Of a stretch of 9,684 nucleotides of DNA, positions 1 to 6,816 are shown piece after piece; within the stretch, counting starts at the first letter, position 1, and every line of letters starts with the position of its first letter. Made by a program: the position numbers and the translations under genes. Origin of the DNA: JASHZA01 sp035624865. GTDB taxonomy: Bacteria > Desulfobacterota > Binatia > Binatales > Binataceae. The notes below the pieces were generated by a model that was not told the DNA's origin, ran no database searches, and was given only the letters and a program-made list of their open reading frames with translations. Location of the stretch: positions 1 to 9,684 of the forward strand of contig DASPQS010000080.1 in assembly GCA_035624865.1 (NCBI GenBank), given 5' to 3'.

Positions 1-1
1 G

Positions 2-271
2 CTGGTGCAGCAGCATCTGTTCGCCGTGTTGATGGAGATCAACCCGGACCCGAAGCAGCAGAACCTGGCGACGATTGCACGCAGCGTGGCCGAGATGGGG
101 CGCGCGTCGATCGCGCAAAAGAAGTACGTGGAGGAGCTGCGTAACACGGTCAAGGCGCGGCTGACGCTGGCGGCGCATCGGGTGGTCGACGTCGCGAAGG
201 CGGAAGGGGGCGGGCTGACGCCGGCGGCGGAGGCGGAAATCCGGCGGACGCTGATGGAGGTTACGCTGTGA
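2..271 (+). CDS. Phage Mu gp27-type small terminase subunit, C-terminal part (5' end outside window)
   Basis: This is the C-terminal 89 or so residues of a protein that probably recognises phage DNA and recruits the large terminase for headful packaging. The frame is open from base 2 with no upstream stop, so the gene almost certainly begins before the window. A GTG at base 5 is probably an internal valine. What can be seen is a short helical, charged protein with the segment NLATIARSVAEMGRASIAQK, then an Arg/Lys/Glu-rich helix, a GGGLTPAAEAEIRRTL segment, and a stop at 269-271. The final Gly-Gly-Gly-Leu-(S/T) followed by an amphipathic helix resembles the end of the DUF3486 (Mu gp27) family, which is about twice this length. 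The family call rests on this partial match and on position just upstream of TerL. Confidence 0.78.
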   Translation: MVQQHLFAVLMEINPDPKQQNLATIARSVAEMGRASIAQKKYVEELRNTVKARLTLAAHRVVDVAKAEGGGLTPAAEAEIRRTLMEVTL

Positions 272-380
272 AGCGGCGGGTAGATCGCCGGGGAGAGGCA
301 ATCAAGAAAACCGGAAGATTAGCACGGTGAGTTTCTGGTCAGGGAGAGGGATTTAAAGAGCCGGGAGGAACTGAGTATTT
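272..380 (+). other. Intergenic leader between small and large terminase genes
   Basis: This 109-base gap has no supportable ORF. It is purine-rich and more AT-rich than the flanking genes. Near its end, GGGAGGAA (363-370) lies 10 bases before the terL ATG, the best-placed Shine-Dalgarno sequence in the window together with the one before the tube gene. ACTGAGTA (370-377) overlaps it and belongs to the short repeat family discussed in the findings. A weak 5-bp inverted repeat (274-278 with 286-290) follows the small terminase stop but has no T-run, so I do not call a terminator. Confidence 0.6.
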
Positions 381-1925
381 ATGGCGCAGCCGAGTGAAAT
401 AGCCAAAGGCGCTCAAAATGTACTGCTGCCGTACCAGGTGCGGTGGCTGGCGGACCGCGCGGCGGTGAAGGTGGCGGAGAAATCGCGCCGGGTGGGACTG
501 ACCTGGGCGGAGGCTGCCGACAGCGCGCTCGTTGCGGCGGCGCGCGAAGGCATGGACACCTGGTACCTCGGCTACAACCGCGACATGGCGCTGGAATTCG
601 TCGAGACGGCGGCGCTGTGGGCGCGGCAATTCAACAAGGCGGCGCGCGCGATCGAGCAGATCGCGATCGACGACGAGCAGCGCGATATCGTGGCCTACCG
701 TATCCGCTTCAGCTCGGGCCACAAGATCGTCGCGCTGTCGTCGCGTCCCTCGAACCTGCGCGGCAAGCAGGGGCGCGCGGTGATCGACGAGGCGGCCTTC
801 CACGACGACCTCAAGGGACTGCTGAAGGCGGCGCTGGCGTTCACGATGTGGGGCGGATGCGTGCGCGTGATTTCGACGCATAACGGCGCGGAAAATCCGT
901 TCAACGAGCTGGTCAACGATATCCGGGCGGGGCGCAAACCCTACGCGCTGCATCGGATCACGCTGGACGATGCGATCGGCGACGGCCTGTACCATCGGAT
1001 TTGCCAGAAGCTGCGGGCGAAATGGACGGCCGCGGGCGAGGCGGATTGGCGCGCGCGGCTGTTCGAGGAATACGGGGAGGAGGCCGACGAGGAGCTGCTG
1101 TGCGTGCCGCGGCGCAGCGGCGGCGCCTTTTTGTCCTCGGTGCTGATCGAAGCGCGGATGCGCGAGGAGATACCGGTGGTGCGGTGGGAGATGCCGCCGG
1201 AATTCGCGCAGCGATCCGAAGCGGAACGGACGCGCGAGACGGCGAGTTTCTGCGACGAGCAGATTGGGCCGGTGCTGGCGGAACTGGACGGCGGGGCGAT
1301 GAGCTGGTTCGGCGAGGATTTCGGGCGTTCGGGCGACCTCACGGTGATCTGGATCCTGCAAATGCGCAGGAACCTGGTGCGGCGCACGCCGCTGGTGATC
1401 GAACTGCGCAATATACCCTTTCGCCAGCAGGAGCAGATTCTTTTTTACACGGCCGACCGGCTCCCGCGCTTCGCCGGCGGGGCGATGGACGCGCGCGGCA
1501 ACGGCCAGTACCTGGCGGAGACCGCGATGCAGCGCTACGGCCAGCGGATCCAGCAAATCATGCTTTCGGCCGACTGGTACCGGGAAAACATGCCGCGCTA
1601 CAAGGCGGCGTTCGAGGACGGCGCGATCGAACTGCCGCGCGACGCCGATATCCTCGCGGACCATCGCGCACTGGTGATGGAGAAGGGCGTGGTGCACGTG
1701 CCGGAGCGGCGCGGGCGCGACGCGGACGGCAAGCGGCGCCATGGCGACAGCGCGATCGCCGCGGCGCTGGCTTACTACGCGAGCCAGACGGGCCCGTCCG
1801 AGGTGGCCTATGCCGCCGCGCCGCGCCGCCATGCGGCGGGAGAGGCCGGGCGGGAGAGCCGCCCTTACGAAATCGAGGATCTACAGCCGCGCCGGCGCGG
1901 ATGGGCCGCCGCCGGCGCATGGTGA
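381..1925 (+). CDS. Phage terminase large subunit (Mu gp28-like)
   Basis: This is the DNA-packaging motor: an N-terminal ATPase translocates DNA into the prohead through the portal, and a C-terminal RNase H-fold nuclease cuts it. The 514-residue length is typical of the family. Visible motifs are a deviant Walker A at residues 33-42 (EKSRRVGLTW), Walker B with catalytic acid at 133-137 (AVIDE), a coupling-type motif STHNG at 165-169, and three nuclease acidic sites: D313 in GEDFGRSGDLT, D370 in GGAMDARGNGQ and D456 in RRHGDSAIAAALA. The last 40 residues are Arg/Ala-rich and probably disordered. The ATG start is set by GGGAGGAA ten bases upstream. The gene follows the small terminase and precedes the portal, as in Mu. 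All catalytic positions appear intact, so it is probably functional. Confidence 0.95.
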   Translation: MAQPSEIAKGAQNVLLPYQVRWLADRAAVKVAEKSRRVGLTWAEAADSALVAAAREGMDTWYLGYNRDMALEFVETAALWARQFNKAARAIEQIAIDDEQRDIVAYRIRFSSGHKIVALSSRPSNLRGKQGRAVIDEAAFHDDLKGLLKAALAFTMWGGCVRVISTHNGAENPFNELVNDIRAGRKPYALHRITLDDAIGDGLYHRICQKLRAKWTAAGEADWRARLFEEYGEEADEELLCVPRRSGGAFLSSVLIEARMREEIPVVRWEMPPEFAQRSEAERTRETASFCDEQIGPVLAELDGGAMSWFGEDFGRSGDLTVIWILQMRRNLVRRTPLVIELRNIPFRQQEQILFYTADRLPRFAGGAMDARGNGQYLAETAMQRYGQRIQQIMLSADWYRENMPRYKAAFEDGAIELPRDADILADHRALVMEKGVVHVPERRGRDADGKRRHGDSAIAAALAYYASQTGPSEVAYAAAPRRHAAGEAGRESRPYEIEDLQPRRRGWAAAGAW

Positions 1926-1960
1926 GGCGGCCGCGCCGCTATCTATTCGCGAGAGTTGAT

Positions 1961-1968
1961 TGAGTAAT
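1961..1968 (+). repeat. TGAGTAAT short repeat just upstream of portal start
   Basis: TGAGTAAT ends five bases before the portal ATG, within the 48-base gap after terL. This gap has no strong Shine-Dalgarno sequence; the nearest purine run is GAGAG at 1951-1955. The same octamer occurs at 5315-5322, 6074-6081 and 6419-6426, and the shorter TGAGTAA at 2980-2986, always on the + strand. What it does, if anything, is unknown. Confidence 0.4.
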
Positions 1969-1973
1969 CACAC

Positions 1974-3350
1974 ATGAAACTGTACGACGCATATGGGCGG
2001 CCGGTTGATGCCGAACAACTGAAGAACGAGCAGGCCGGGCCGACGCTGGCCGGCGTGCGGAATATCTACTCGGTGATGCATCCGTCGGTCGGGCTGACGC
2101 CCGAGCGGCTCGCCGCGATCCTGCGCCAGGCGGAATTCGGCGATCCGTTTTTGTATCTCGAGCTGGCCGAGGAGATGGAGGAAAAGGACCTCCATTACCT
2201 GGCGGTGCTCGAGACGCGCAAGCAGTCGCTGGCGCAACTGGAGATCGTCGTGCGGCCGGCGTCGGCGGCGCGCGAGGACGTGCGCCTGGCGGAAATGGTG
2301 AACGACGTCCTGATAAACGGGACCTGCGGCCTCGAGGATGCGCTGCTCGATATTCTCGACGCGATCGGGAAGGGCTTCTCCGCGGTGGAGATCGTGTGGG
2401 ACACGTCGGGCCGGCAATGGGTTCCGCAGGAGCTCAAGTGGCGCGATCCCCGCTGGTTTTTGTTCGACTGGATAAGCGGCGAGCGGCTGCTGGTGCGGAC
2501 GCTGGCCGACGAGCAGCCGATCGCGCCGGCCAGGGACGACAGCGGCTATACCCATCTGGAGCGGCGGTTCGCGGCGGCGGGGAGAACGCGCGGCGCGGGC
2601 GGATGGCTGACCGGGATGCAGCCGATGACGGCGCCGCTGGCTCCCTTCAAGTTCATAGTCCATTTCGCCAAGGCCAAGGCGGGCCTGCCGATCCGGGGCG
2701 GGCTCGCGCGCGCGGCCGGATGGTCCTACCTGTTCAAGAACTACGTATTGAAGGACTGGGTAACCTTCGCCGAGGTGTTCGGGCAGCCGCTGCGGGTGGG
2801 CAAGTACGGGCCGGGAGCAACCGAGGCGGACAAGAGCACGCTGCTGCGCGCGGTGGCGAATATCGGGACCGACGCGGCGGCGATAATCCCGGAGTCGATG
2901 GTAATCGAATTCACCGAGGCGCGGCAAACGGGCAGCAGCGACCTCTACGAGCGCTTCTGTGAGTATATCGACCGGCAAGTGAGTAAAGCGGTGCTGGGCC
3001 AGACGCTCACGACCGAGTTGCCGCGCGGGGCCGGTTCGCGGGCGGCCGCCCAGGTGCATGAGGGGGTCCGGCGCGACATCCTGGGGGCCGACGCGCGGCG
3101 GCTGGCGGCAACGCTGACGCGCGACCTGGTCAAGCCGATCGTCGACCTCAACGCGGGACCGCAGGCGCGCTACCCGCAGATCCAGTTCGCGCTGCCGGAC
3201 GATCAGGACGCGAAGACCTTCGCCGATATCGTGGCGGAACTGGCGGATCGGGGCCTGCGGGTGGGTCAGAAGGCGGTGCTCGACCGGCTCGGGCTGCCTG
3301 AGCCGGCGGCGGACGAGGCGGTGCTGACGGCGCCGGGGCGGGTCAATTGA
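1974..3350 (+). CDS. Phage portal protein (DUF935, Mu gp29-like)
   Basis: The product should form the dodecameric ring at one capsid vertex through which TerL pumps DNA and to which the neck attaches. The 458 residues match the DUF935 (Mu gp29) family, which is usually about 450-520 long. Recognisable blocks, in order, are GDPFLYLELAEEMEEKDLHY (56-75), TRKQSLAQLEIVVRPAS (81-97), IGKGFSAVEIVW (131-142), WRDPRWFLFD (156-165), KFIVHFAKAKAGLPIRGGLA (226-245), FKNYVLKDWVTFAEVFGQPL (254-273), LGQTLTTELP (341-350) and RAAAQVHEGVRRDI (356-369). The start is the first ATG after the terL stop. The stop overlaps a TTG (TTGA, 3347-3350), but I place the next gene's start downstream. No Mu F-like minor head domain is fused to its C terminus, which ends shortly after the family's usual LDRLGLPEP region. 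Confidence 0.95.
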   Translation: MKLYDAYGRPVDAEQLKNEQAGPTLAGVRNIYSVMHPSVGLTPERLAAILRQAEFGDPFLYLELAEEMEEKDLHYLAVLETRKQSLAQLEIVVRPASAAREDVRLAEMVNDVLINGTCGLEDALLDILDAIGKGFSAVEIVWDTSGRQWVPQELKWRDPRWFLFDWISGERLLVRTLADEQPIAPARDDSGYTHLERRFAAAGRTRGAGGWLTGMQPMTAPLAPFKFIVHFAKAKAGLPIRGGLARAAGWSYLFKNYVLKDWVTFAEVFGQPLRVGKYGPGATEADKSTLLRAVANIGTDAAAIIPESMVIEFTEARQTGSSDLYERFCEYIDRQVSKAVLGQTLTTELPRGAGSRAAAQVHEGVRRDILGADARRLAATLTRDLVKPIVDLNAGPQARYPQIQFALPDDQDAKTFADIVAELADRGLRVGQKAVLDRLGLPEPAADEAVLTAPGRVN

Positions 3351-3472
3351 GCAAAAAATCGGCATCGGAACGTCAGGATTTGCTCCATTTTGACGAATAT
3401 TGCGCCTCGGCGACGCCGAGTGAAGGATTTCACCCTGAACCGGATCGAGCGCGGCGAGTAGGATGGGGCGCG
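3351..3472 (+). other. AT-richer leader with small hairpin between portal and protease genes
   Basis: This 122-base segment separates the portal stop from the chosen protease start. It is more AT-rich than its surroundings (for example 3351-3400) and contains a perfect 6-bp inverted repeat, CTCGGC (3406-3411) with GCCGAG (3415-3420), loop GAC, without a following T-run. AGGA at 3460-3463 is the likely ribosome-binding site for ATG 3473. The segment can be read as a TTG-started N-terminal extension of the protease (42 residues from 3347), but that peptide shows no family similarity I recognise. In Mu the F and G genes would sit at this point; nothing of them is recognisable. Confidence 0.5.
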
Positions 3473-4579
3473 ATGAAGGAATCAATGGCCAACGAAACCG
3501 TAGAGGCGAGCAGGCTGGCGGTTCACGGGGCGGCGCTGGCGGGCGACGGCGCACCGCCCGAATGGATAGCACTGCTACCGGCGGGAGTATTCAACGGGCG
3601 CGACGGGCGCGGACCCTACCGGCTGGCGGACCCCGCGGGAGTGATCGCGGCGACGCAGGGGCTGGGGATGCGCGCGGGAATCCCGATCGATTACGACCAT
3701 GCGACGGACCTGGCGGCGCCCGAGGGGCGTCCGGCGCCGGCGGCCGGCTGGATCCGGGAGCTGGCGGCGCGCGAGGGGGCGATTTGGGGGCGGGTCGAAT
3801 GGACGCCGCATGGGGCGGCGGCGGTGACGTCGCACGAGTACCGCTATATTTCGCCGGTATTCGAGCACGGGCGGGACGGCGAAGTGGTGCGGCTGCTGCG
3901 GGCGGCGCTGACGAACAATCCCAACCTGTACCTGACCGCGATTTGCTCAAGCACGGCGCAACCGAGTGAGAGCGGCGACGAAGACGCATCGGCGGCGGCG
4001 ATGAAGGAACTGGCAACGGAGCTGTGCGCGATGCTCGGACTCGAGGAAACGTCGACGCCCGACGAAATCGTGGAGGCGGTGCGCGCGATCGCAATCGGGA
4101 GAACGGCGGAAGTGGCGGCGCACAGCAGCGGGGCGGATCCCGCGCGATTCGTGCCGGTCGCGCATTTTCAGCAGACGGTGAGCGAGCTGAATGCGCTGCG
4201 GGCGGCGCGGGCGCGCGAACGCGCCGAGCATACGGTGGCGGAGGCGATGCGGGCAGGCAAGCTGGTGCCGGCGCAGCGCGAATGGGCGATCGCATACGGG
4301 GTGGCGGACTTCGAGGGCCTCGAGAATTTCGTGGCGCGCCAGCCGGCGATCGCGCTCGGGGAGTCGCAACTGGCGGGCGCGCCGCGCGGTTCGGAACCGG
4401 GAGCGCGTGAAGCGCTTGCGGGGGGAAATCCGGCGATGAATCGGGCGGAGCTCGAGGTGTGCACGATCCTGGGCGTCGCGGCGGAGGATTTTCTCATGCG
4501 CAAAGGGGCGCAGAGCGGCCGGGCAGGAACGATCGCGGGGCGCGATCGGAGCGATTTTTTCGGCGCGGTCAAACACTGA
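3473..4579 (+). CDS. Mu-like prohead protease/scaffold (gpI family)
   Basis: The product probably matures the prohead and supplies the internal scaffold, as Mu I does. From ATG 3473 it is 368 residues. The N-terminal protease half shows the family blocks LPAGVFNGRDGRGPY, GIPIDYDHAT (70-78, with the hallmark Asp-His pair), PAAGWIREL (89-97), GRVEWTPHG, EYRYISPVF (122-130) and LTNNPNLYL (146-154). The second half is Ala/Glu/Arg-rich, helical and scaffold-like, and closes with AELEVCTILGVAAEDFL (325-341), a C-terminal element usual in this family. The start is chosen because AGGA (3460-3463) lies nine bases upstream. ATG 3485, with AAGGA only four bases before it, is the alternative. A longer TTG-started form from 3347 is open but unlikely. 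ATG 4001 could begin a separate Z-like scaffold in the same frame, but I see no good ribosome-binding site for it. Confidence 0.92.
   Translation: MKESMANETVEASRLAVHGAALAGDGAPPEWIALLPAGVFNGRDGRGPYRLADPAGVIAATQGLGMRAGIPIDYDHATDLAAPEGRPAPAAGWIRELAAREGAIWGRVEWTPHGAAAVTSHEYRYISPVFEHGRDGEVVRLLRAALTNNPNLYLTAICSSTAQPSESGDEDASAAAMKELATELCAMLGLEETSTPDEIVEAVRAIAIGRTAEVAAHSSGADPARFVPVAHFQQTVSELNALRAARARERAEHTVAEAMRAGKLVPAQREWAIAYGVADFEGLENFVARQPAIALGESQLAGAPRGSEPGAREALAGGNPAMNRAELEVCTILGVAAEDFLMRKGAQSGRAGTIAGRDRSDFFGAVKH
4530..4560 (+). other. Hairpin followed by T6 run inside the 3' end of the protease gene
   Basis: A perfect 8-bp inverted repeat CGATCGCG/CGCGATCG (4530-4537 and 4541-4548) with a GGG loop is followed, after six bases, by TTTTTT (4555-4560). 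It lies inside the coding sequence, 19 bases before the protease stop codon ends. The stem is GC-rich, but the gap to the T-run is longer than in a standard intrinsic terminator, so efficient termination is doubtful. Partial attenuation or RNA-end protection upstream of the capsid genes is possible. Chance is also possible in sequence this rich in CGCG and GATC. Confidence 0.3.
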
Positions 4580-4606
4580 TGCTTTCGCAGCAACAACGGT
4601 GACACG

Positions 4607-5290
4607 ATGGCGGCATTAACCAATTCGCGTAATACCCCGGAGCTGGCCGACGGCGGGCGGATGCAGGTGTATCCGGTCGAGGCCAACACCACGATTTACC
4701 TGGGCAGCATGGTGGCGCTCAATGCGAACGGCAACGCAACGCCGGCGTCGAGCACGGCGGGGCTCAAGACGGTGGGGCGCGCCGAGATGACGTACGGGGG
4801 CATTCCCGGGCAGGACGCGGTGAACACGGGCGCGGCGGGAGCGGTATCGATCGTGGCGCGGCGCGGGGTGTTCATGTACGCGGTCAACGACGGGTCGATC
4901 GGGGCGGCGCAGATCGGAGAGTTGGCGTTCGCGGTCGACGACAATTCGGTATCGGCGAGCGACGGCAGCGGGGCAACGGCGGTGACGGCGCAGTCGACCA
5001 CGTTTCCAGCGGCGACATCGGCGCAGATCGTAGCGCTCGGACACGAGAGCGTCTCGAAGGTCAAAGTACACAGCACGTCGGGGGGCGGGACGGTCTATAC
5101 GGAAGGCACCGATTACATAGTCGATTACCCGGCGGGGTTGGTAATGCTGGCGGCGGCGGGCGCGATCGCGGCAGCCGCGACCGTATTCGTCGATTACAAC
5201 TGGGGTGCGCCGACGCGGAGCGTCGCCGGGCGGATCGTCAACATGGATCCGAGCGGCCAGGTATGGATCGACTTCTGGCATCATTCCTGA
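4607..5290 (+). CDS. Probable capsid decoration/stabilisation protein carrying an inserted GTDY module
   Basis: This 227-residue protein lies between protease and major capsid genes, where Mu-like phages encode a small head protein often annotated as DUF2190-like or hypothetical. Role as an outer capsid component is inferred from position and general features. The N-terminal two thirds is Ala/Gly/Thr-rich and beta-type (IYLGSMVALNANG at 30-42; RRGVFMYAV at 85-93; GELAFAVDDNSVSASDG at 104-120). The C terminus SVAGRIVNMDPSGQVWIDFW (205-224) looks like the normal continuation of DDNSVSASDG, and between them (about 133-199) sits a module with the core GTDYIVD...GAIAAAATV. Related modules occur in the gp37-like and sheath genes downstream. 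The ATG at 4607 is the first in frame; GGTGA (4599-4602 region) gives at best a weak ribosome-binding site. Confidence 0.72.
   Translation: MAALTNSRNTPELADGGRMQVYPVEANTTIYLGSMVALNANGNATPASSTAGLKTVGRAEMTYGGIPGQDAVNTGAAGAVSIVARRGVFMYAVNDGSIGAAQIGELAFAVDDNSVSASDGSGATAVTAQSTTFPAATSAQIVALGHESVSKVKVHSTSGGGTVYTEGTDYIVDYPAGLVMLAAAGAIAAAATVFVDYNWGAPTRSVAGRIVNMDPSGQVWIDFWHHS
5003..5203 (+). repeat. GTDY module copy 1, inserted in the decoration-type protein
   Basis: Residues 133-199 of the decoration-type protein. Pattern seen: a first strand with AQIVALGHESVSKVKV, a Tyr before EGTDYIVD, a short turn with Gly, then GAIAAAATVFVDYNW. It matches the gp37 and sheath copies in order and spacing: hydrophobic-L-x-H/Q-x-x-V/L-S, then Y-x-x-GTDY-x-x-D, G, GAIA, ATV, Y-x-Y/W. 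A small beta-sandwich, perhaps Ig-like, would fit, but that fold is inference. Confidence 0.65.
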
Positions 5291-5367
5291 AGCGGGCGAG
5301 CGTGAGAATCGGACTGAGTAATACGCAGGCGGCGGGATCGACCACGGAAGCATCACGGTAGGCACAC
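5291..5367 (+). other. Leader of the major capsid gene with CTGAGTAAT repeat
   Basis: The 77-base gap has no ORF. It carries ACTGAGTAAT at 5313-5322, identical over ten bases to the copy at 6417-6426 inside the gp36-like gene. Ribosome binding for the capsid ATG at 5368 is not obvious; GGTAGG at 5357-5362 is the closest purine-rich run. CACACATG precedes both this start and that of the portal, giving the two genes similar initiation contexts. I see neither a convincing promoter nor a terminator. Confidence 0.45.
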
Positions 5368-6324
5368 ATGGAAATCACTGCGGCGAATTTGACGGCACTG
5401 TTCACCGGCTTCGACGTAATCTTTCAGCGCGGCTTCGAGAAGCCGCCTTCGTACTATGAGCGAATCGCGACGGTCGTGCGGTCGACCTCGCGGCAAACCA
5501 CGTATCCATGGCTGGGGCGCACGACGCGGTTCCGCGAGTGGCTGGGCGAGCGGGTGGTGCAGGCGCTGGAGACGCACAGCTACACGATCGTCAACAAGGA
5601 CTTCGAGGACACCGTAAGCATCAGCCGCAACGATGTCGAGGACGACAACTACGGCGTCTACGAACCGGTGATCGAGCAGCTCGGCTGGGACGCGAAAGTG
5701 CATCCGGACGTACTGCTGTTCTCGATGATCAAGAATGCGGTGACCACGCCGTCGAGCGTGCTGGGATATGACGGGCAGCCGTTCTTCTCGGCAGCCCATC
5801 CGGTGGGGCCGCTGGCGGCCGGCGGCGACGCCCGGGACTCGTCGGCGTCCAACATAAACTCGTCGGGATCGGGCGCCTACTGGTTTCTGATCGACGCGTC
5901 GCGGGTGGTGCGTCCCTTTATCTTCCAGCTCCGGCGCGAATACACCGTGACCAGGATGAACACCCTGAACGACGAGGCGGTGTTCAACCGGCGGGAGTTC
6001 CGCTTCGGCGTGGACGCGCGGGCGAACACCGGGGTGGGGCTGTGGCAGCTGGCTTACGCCAGCAACACGGATCTGAGTAATCCGGCGAACTACGGCGCGG
6101 CGCGCGCGGCGATGCGCACGGTCAAGACCGACGCCGGGTTACCGTTCGGCGCGCTCGCCAGCCGCAAGGACGTCTACCTGCTGGTGCCACCGGCGCTCGA
6201 GGAGGTAGCCAGCCAGCTGCTCCACTCCGATTTCATGGTGGGTGCGGGCGCGAGCGCGAGCGTTCCCACGGGCAACATCTGGAAAGGGACCGCCGAACTG
6301 ATCGTGAGCGAGTACTTAGCCTGA
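5368..6324 (+). CDS. Major capsid protein (Mu gpT-like)
   Basis: The product builds the icosahedral head shell. The 318 residues compare with about 305 in Mu gpT. Family blocks are visible throughout: FQRGFEKPPSYYERIATVV (19-37), TTYPWLGRTTRFREWLGER (44-62), YTIVNKDFEDTVSISRNDVE (72-91), DDNYGVYEPVIEQLG (92-106), DGQPFFSAAHPVG (135-147), FLIDASRVVRPFIFQLRRE (173-191), FGVDARANTGVGLWQLAYA (213-231) and the C-terminal GTAELIVSEYLA. The order of blocks follows Mu gpT itself as I recall it. The gene ends in tandem in-frame stops, TGA TAA (6322-6327). Position directly before the gp36-like gene agrees with Mu except that no gp35-like small gene separates them. No frameshift or missing block is apparent. 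Confidence 0.95.
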   Translation: MEITAANLTALFTGFDVIFQRGFEKPPSYYERIATVVRSTSRQTTYPWLGRTTRFREWLGERVVQALETHSYTIVNKDFEDTVSISRNDVEDDNYGVYEPVIEQLGWDAKVHPDVLLFSMIKNAVTTPSSVLGYDGQPFFSAAHPVGPLAAGGDARDSSASNINSSGSGAYWFLIDASRVVRPFIFQLRREYTVTRMNTLNDEAVFNRREFRFGVDARANTGVGLWQLAYASNTDLSNPANYGAARAAMRTVKTDAGLPFGALASRKDVYLLVPPALEEVASQLLHSDFMVGAGASASVPTGNIWKGTAELIVSEYLA

Positions 6325-6357
6325 TAACCGGCAGACCGGGATTCGACGGAAACAGAG

Positions 6358-6816
6358 ATGTCATACGCGACGGCCAACGACATGCTTGCCCGATATCCGA
6401 ATCGGGACCTGGTGCAACTGAGTAATGAGGACCCGACGCAGACGGCAGTGAACCAGGCGCCGCTCGCGCAGGCGCTGAACGATGCGTCGGCGGAGATCGA
6501 CGGCTACCTGGAAAGCCGGTTCGCGCTGCCGCTCGCCGATCCGCCGGCGGTGCTCAACCGGCTGGCGTGCGATATCGCGATGTACCGGCTGCAATCGCTG
6601 CGGCCGCTGCACGACCTGGCGGACGCGCGCAAGCGTTACGAGGATGCGGTGGAGCTGCTGGTGCGGGTGGCGCGGGGAGAGGTGACGCTGGGCCTGGCGG
6701 CGGACAATCTCGAACCGGCGCAGGCGCAGGGAGCGGTGCTGACGCAGGCGGGCGGAGATTCTTCGGGAGCCCTGCCGCAACGGGTCTTCAACCGCGGTTC
6801 GCTCAAGGGCTTCTAG
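6358..6816 (+). CDS. Mu gp36-like head-tail connector protein (DUF1320)
   Basis: This 152-residue protein resembles the DUF1320 / Mu gp36 (gene J) family, thought to act at the head-tail junction. Seen in sequence: an N-terminal SYATANDMLARYPNRDLVQL, a helix ALNDASAEIDGYLESRFALP (36-56) with the family's EIDGYL and R-(Y/F)-x-LPL elements, CDIAMYRLQSLRP (71-83), and RKRYEDAVELLVRVARGEVTL near 90-112. The tail beyond residue 115 is Ala/Gly/Gln-rich and ends RVFNRGSLKGF, like other family members, which often close with an R-x-F/M-x-R-x-x-hydrophobic segment. ATG 6358 is the natural start, but the ribosome-binding site is weak (GGAAACAGAG). CTGAGTAAT occurs inside it at 6418-6426, encoding Leu-Ser-Asn with codons (AGT, AAT) unusual for this GC-rich gene. 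Confidence 0.9.
   Translation: MSYATANDMLARYPNRDLVQLSNEDPTQTAVNQAPLAQALNDASAEIDGYLESRFALPLADPPAVLNRLACDIAMYRLQSLRPLHDLADARKRYEDAVELLVRVARGEVTLGLAADNLEPAQAQGAVLTQAGGDSSGALPQRVFNRGSLKGF

Noticed and set aside
339..1832. 497-codon ORF on the minus strand opposite the terminase gene
   Set aside because: Its product is Arg/His/Pro-rich with no recognisable domain; it mirrors a clear TerL gene. Long antisense frames are expected in GC-rich DNA.
1001..1963. 320-codon + strand ORF overlapping the end of terL
   Set aside because: Gly/Arg/Ala-rich out-of-frame translation of the TerL nuclease domain; all TerL motifs lie in the other frame.
3390..3420. TTGACG at 3390-3395 as a promoter -35 element
   Set aside because: No acceptable -10 hexamer at 16-18 bases downstream; that position is GC-rich and inside the small hairpin.
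1968..3572. 534-codon minus-strand ORF opposite the portal gene
   Set aside because: It has the same shadow composition, no family resemblance, and lies opposite a well-conserved DUF935 portal.
5880..6324. Possible domain permutation in the C-terminal half of the capsid protein
   Set aside because: Some gpT relatives appear, from memory, to have the FLID...FIFQ block after the VVPP block; Mu gpT itself has the order seen here, so nothing is rearranged.
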